From assembly GCA_030679805.1 (NCBI GenBank), contig JAUXST010000123.1, positions 1-16,289 on the forward strand: a stretch of 16,289 nucleotides of DNA. Reading direction: 5' to 3'. Below the pieces are notes generated by a model that did no database searches, was not told the origin of the DNA, and was given only the letters and a program-made list of their open reading frames with translations. How positions within the stretch are numbered: position 1 is the stretch's first letter; the number at the start of each line of letters is the position of its first letter. The position numbers were made by a program, and so were the translations under genes. Shown here in pieces: positions 15,821 to 16,289 of this stretch. Source of the DNA: Reyranella sp. (GTDB taxonomy: Bacteria > Pseudomonadota > Alphaproteobacteria > Reyranellales > Reyranellaceae).

Positions 15821-16289
15821 CTAGCGCGCGAGAGCCATGTCGTATGTCGCGGGCTCGAAATCATTGAAGACGTTGGTGAATTCGTCGTCCTGCGGCACCG
15901 GCTGAGGTCCCGCAGAAGGGGACATTTCGGAATGCCGCGGTGCGGCCCGCTGCTCGACCGCCTTCTCGATCGCCTTTGCAACCGCCTTCTCGACTTCTGC
16001 GGCGGCGCGCTTCCCGACCTCGGCGGCCACGCGCGCCTCGAAATCGGCTTTCGCGTCGCGGCGCTTCTCTTCCTGCTGCTCCGCGCGCAGCGCGGCGGCG
16101 TCGGCCTGCTTCAGGAGATAGAGGTCGAGCGCCCGGTCGCGCCTTGTGACTTCGGCGATCTTCTTGCCGCGATAGAACACCGGCCGGACCTCGACATGGT
16201 CGGCGGCCAGCACGACGTTCTCGACCGCCTGCCGGCGCCGCGCCTCGATGATGTCGCGGCACTTCCTGTCGAACAGGGGGTCGCTCTGG
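15821..16289 (-). CDS. Unrecognised Ala/Lys/Glu-rich protein, faintly terminase-small-subunit-like (5' partial)
   Basis: The frame is open from the TAG at 15821-15823 to the window edge, so the true start lies beyond 16289; about 155 residues are visible. A GTG at 16213 is possible but would cut through a continuous-looking domain. The visible N-terminal part reads DPLFDRKCRDIIEARRRQAV, then VRPVFYRGKKIAEVTRRDRA, then LDLYLLKQ. This pattern resembles the end of HTH-type small-terminase-like proteins (PVFY-G-K followed by a helix ending LLK). The middle is a charged, probably coiled-coil helix rich in Ala, Glu, Lys and Arg, and the end is acidic with DDEFTNVFNDFEP. I do not assign a function. 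It is upstream of mmsA on the same strand after 56 bp, without a clear link. Confidence 0.6.
   Translation of the reverse strand, partial: QSDPLFDRKCRDIIEARRRQAVENVVLAADHVEVRPVFYRGKKIAEVTRRDRALDLYLLKQADAAALRAEQQEEKRRDAKADFEARVAAEVGKRAAAEVEKAVAKAIEKAVEQRAAPRHSEMSPSAGPQPVPQDDEFTNVFNDFEPATYDMALAR

Noticed and set aside
12964..15824. Two long plus-strand frames (12964-14271 and 14118-15824) opposite the FAD oxidase and mmsA
   Set aside because: Both have His/Arg/Gly-rich composition typical of reverse-frame shadows and overlap each other; the minus-strand enzymes are unambiguous.
15803..15926. The shared octamer gggacatt at 15803 and near 15919, considered as a regulatory or transposon-end repeat
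   Set aside because: Eight bases is too short to be meaningful in 16 kb, and the second copy lies in coding sequence.

Overview
This is a GC-rich (visibly above 60%), densely packed chromosomal stretch from what is most likely an alphaproteobacterium. That rests on strong G/C third-position bias, many small-molecule catabolic enzymes, an RhlE-type helicase with an RGG/Arg-Glu-rich tail, a CoA-acylating methylmalonate-semialdehyde dehydrogenase, and MATE, MAPEG and cupin genes of the sort common in soil Hyphomicrobiales and Rhodospirillales. Genus cannot be fixed from the sequence. I count 15 protein genes, two of them cut by the window edges. I see no RNA gene, insertion sequence, integrase, CRISPR array or origin. 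The longest gene-free gap is 152 bp.

Layout. (1) 1-1737 (+): the C-terminal part of a large flavoprotein joining a disulfide-reductase-like half to a PyrK/ferredoxin-reductase-like half. It converges with, and overlaps by 4 bp, a minus-strand group of MAPEG membrane protein, SAM methyltransferase and MATE exporter (1734-4258). (2) A 93-bp divergent region holds a perfect 12-bp palindrome and leads to a small cupin gene (+). (3) 4801-8394 (+): a compact run of DEAD-box helicase, stand-alone Lrp/AsnC ligand-binding (RAM) domain, beta-lactamase-fold serine hydrolase and EthD/DUF4286-like protein, with gaps or overlaps of 11 bp or less. (4) 8407-12865: a minus-strand amidohydrolase diverging from a GMC oxidoreductase that overlaps by 8 bp an ABC solute-binding protein; no permease or ATPase is present. 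(5) 12883-15764 (-): mmsA followed by an FAD-dependent amine/amino-acid oxidase. (6) 15821-16289 (-): the C-terminal part of an unrecognised Ala/Lys/Glu-rich protein with a faint resemblance to phage small-terminase-like proteins.

How the genes may work together. Regions 4 and 5 look like uptake and oxidative breakdown of organic substrates. The solute-binding protein captures a ligand, the GMC and FAD oxidases oxidise alcohols or amines, the amidohydrolase cleaves or decarboxylates, and MmsA turns a semialdehyde into an acyl-CoA. The substrates are unknown. The helicase run mixes RNA metabolism with a possible small-molecule sensor and hydrolases.

Nothing here is a clear new defence or mobile system. 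The most distinctive features are: three short tandem duplications placed exactly at gene boundaries, one carrying both stop codons of a convergent pair; a hairpin covering the methyltransferase ribosome site; a palindromic candidate operator between MATE and cupin; a probable CTG start in a tightly coupled operon; and the orphan binding protein.
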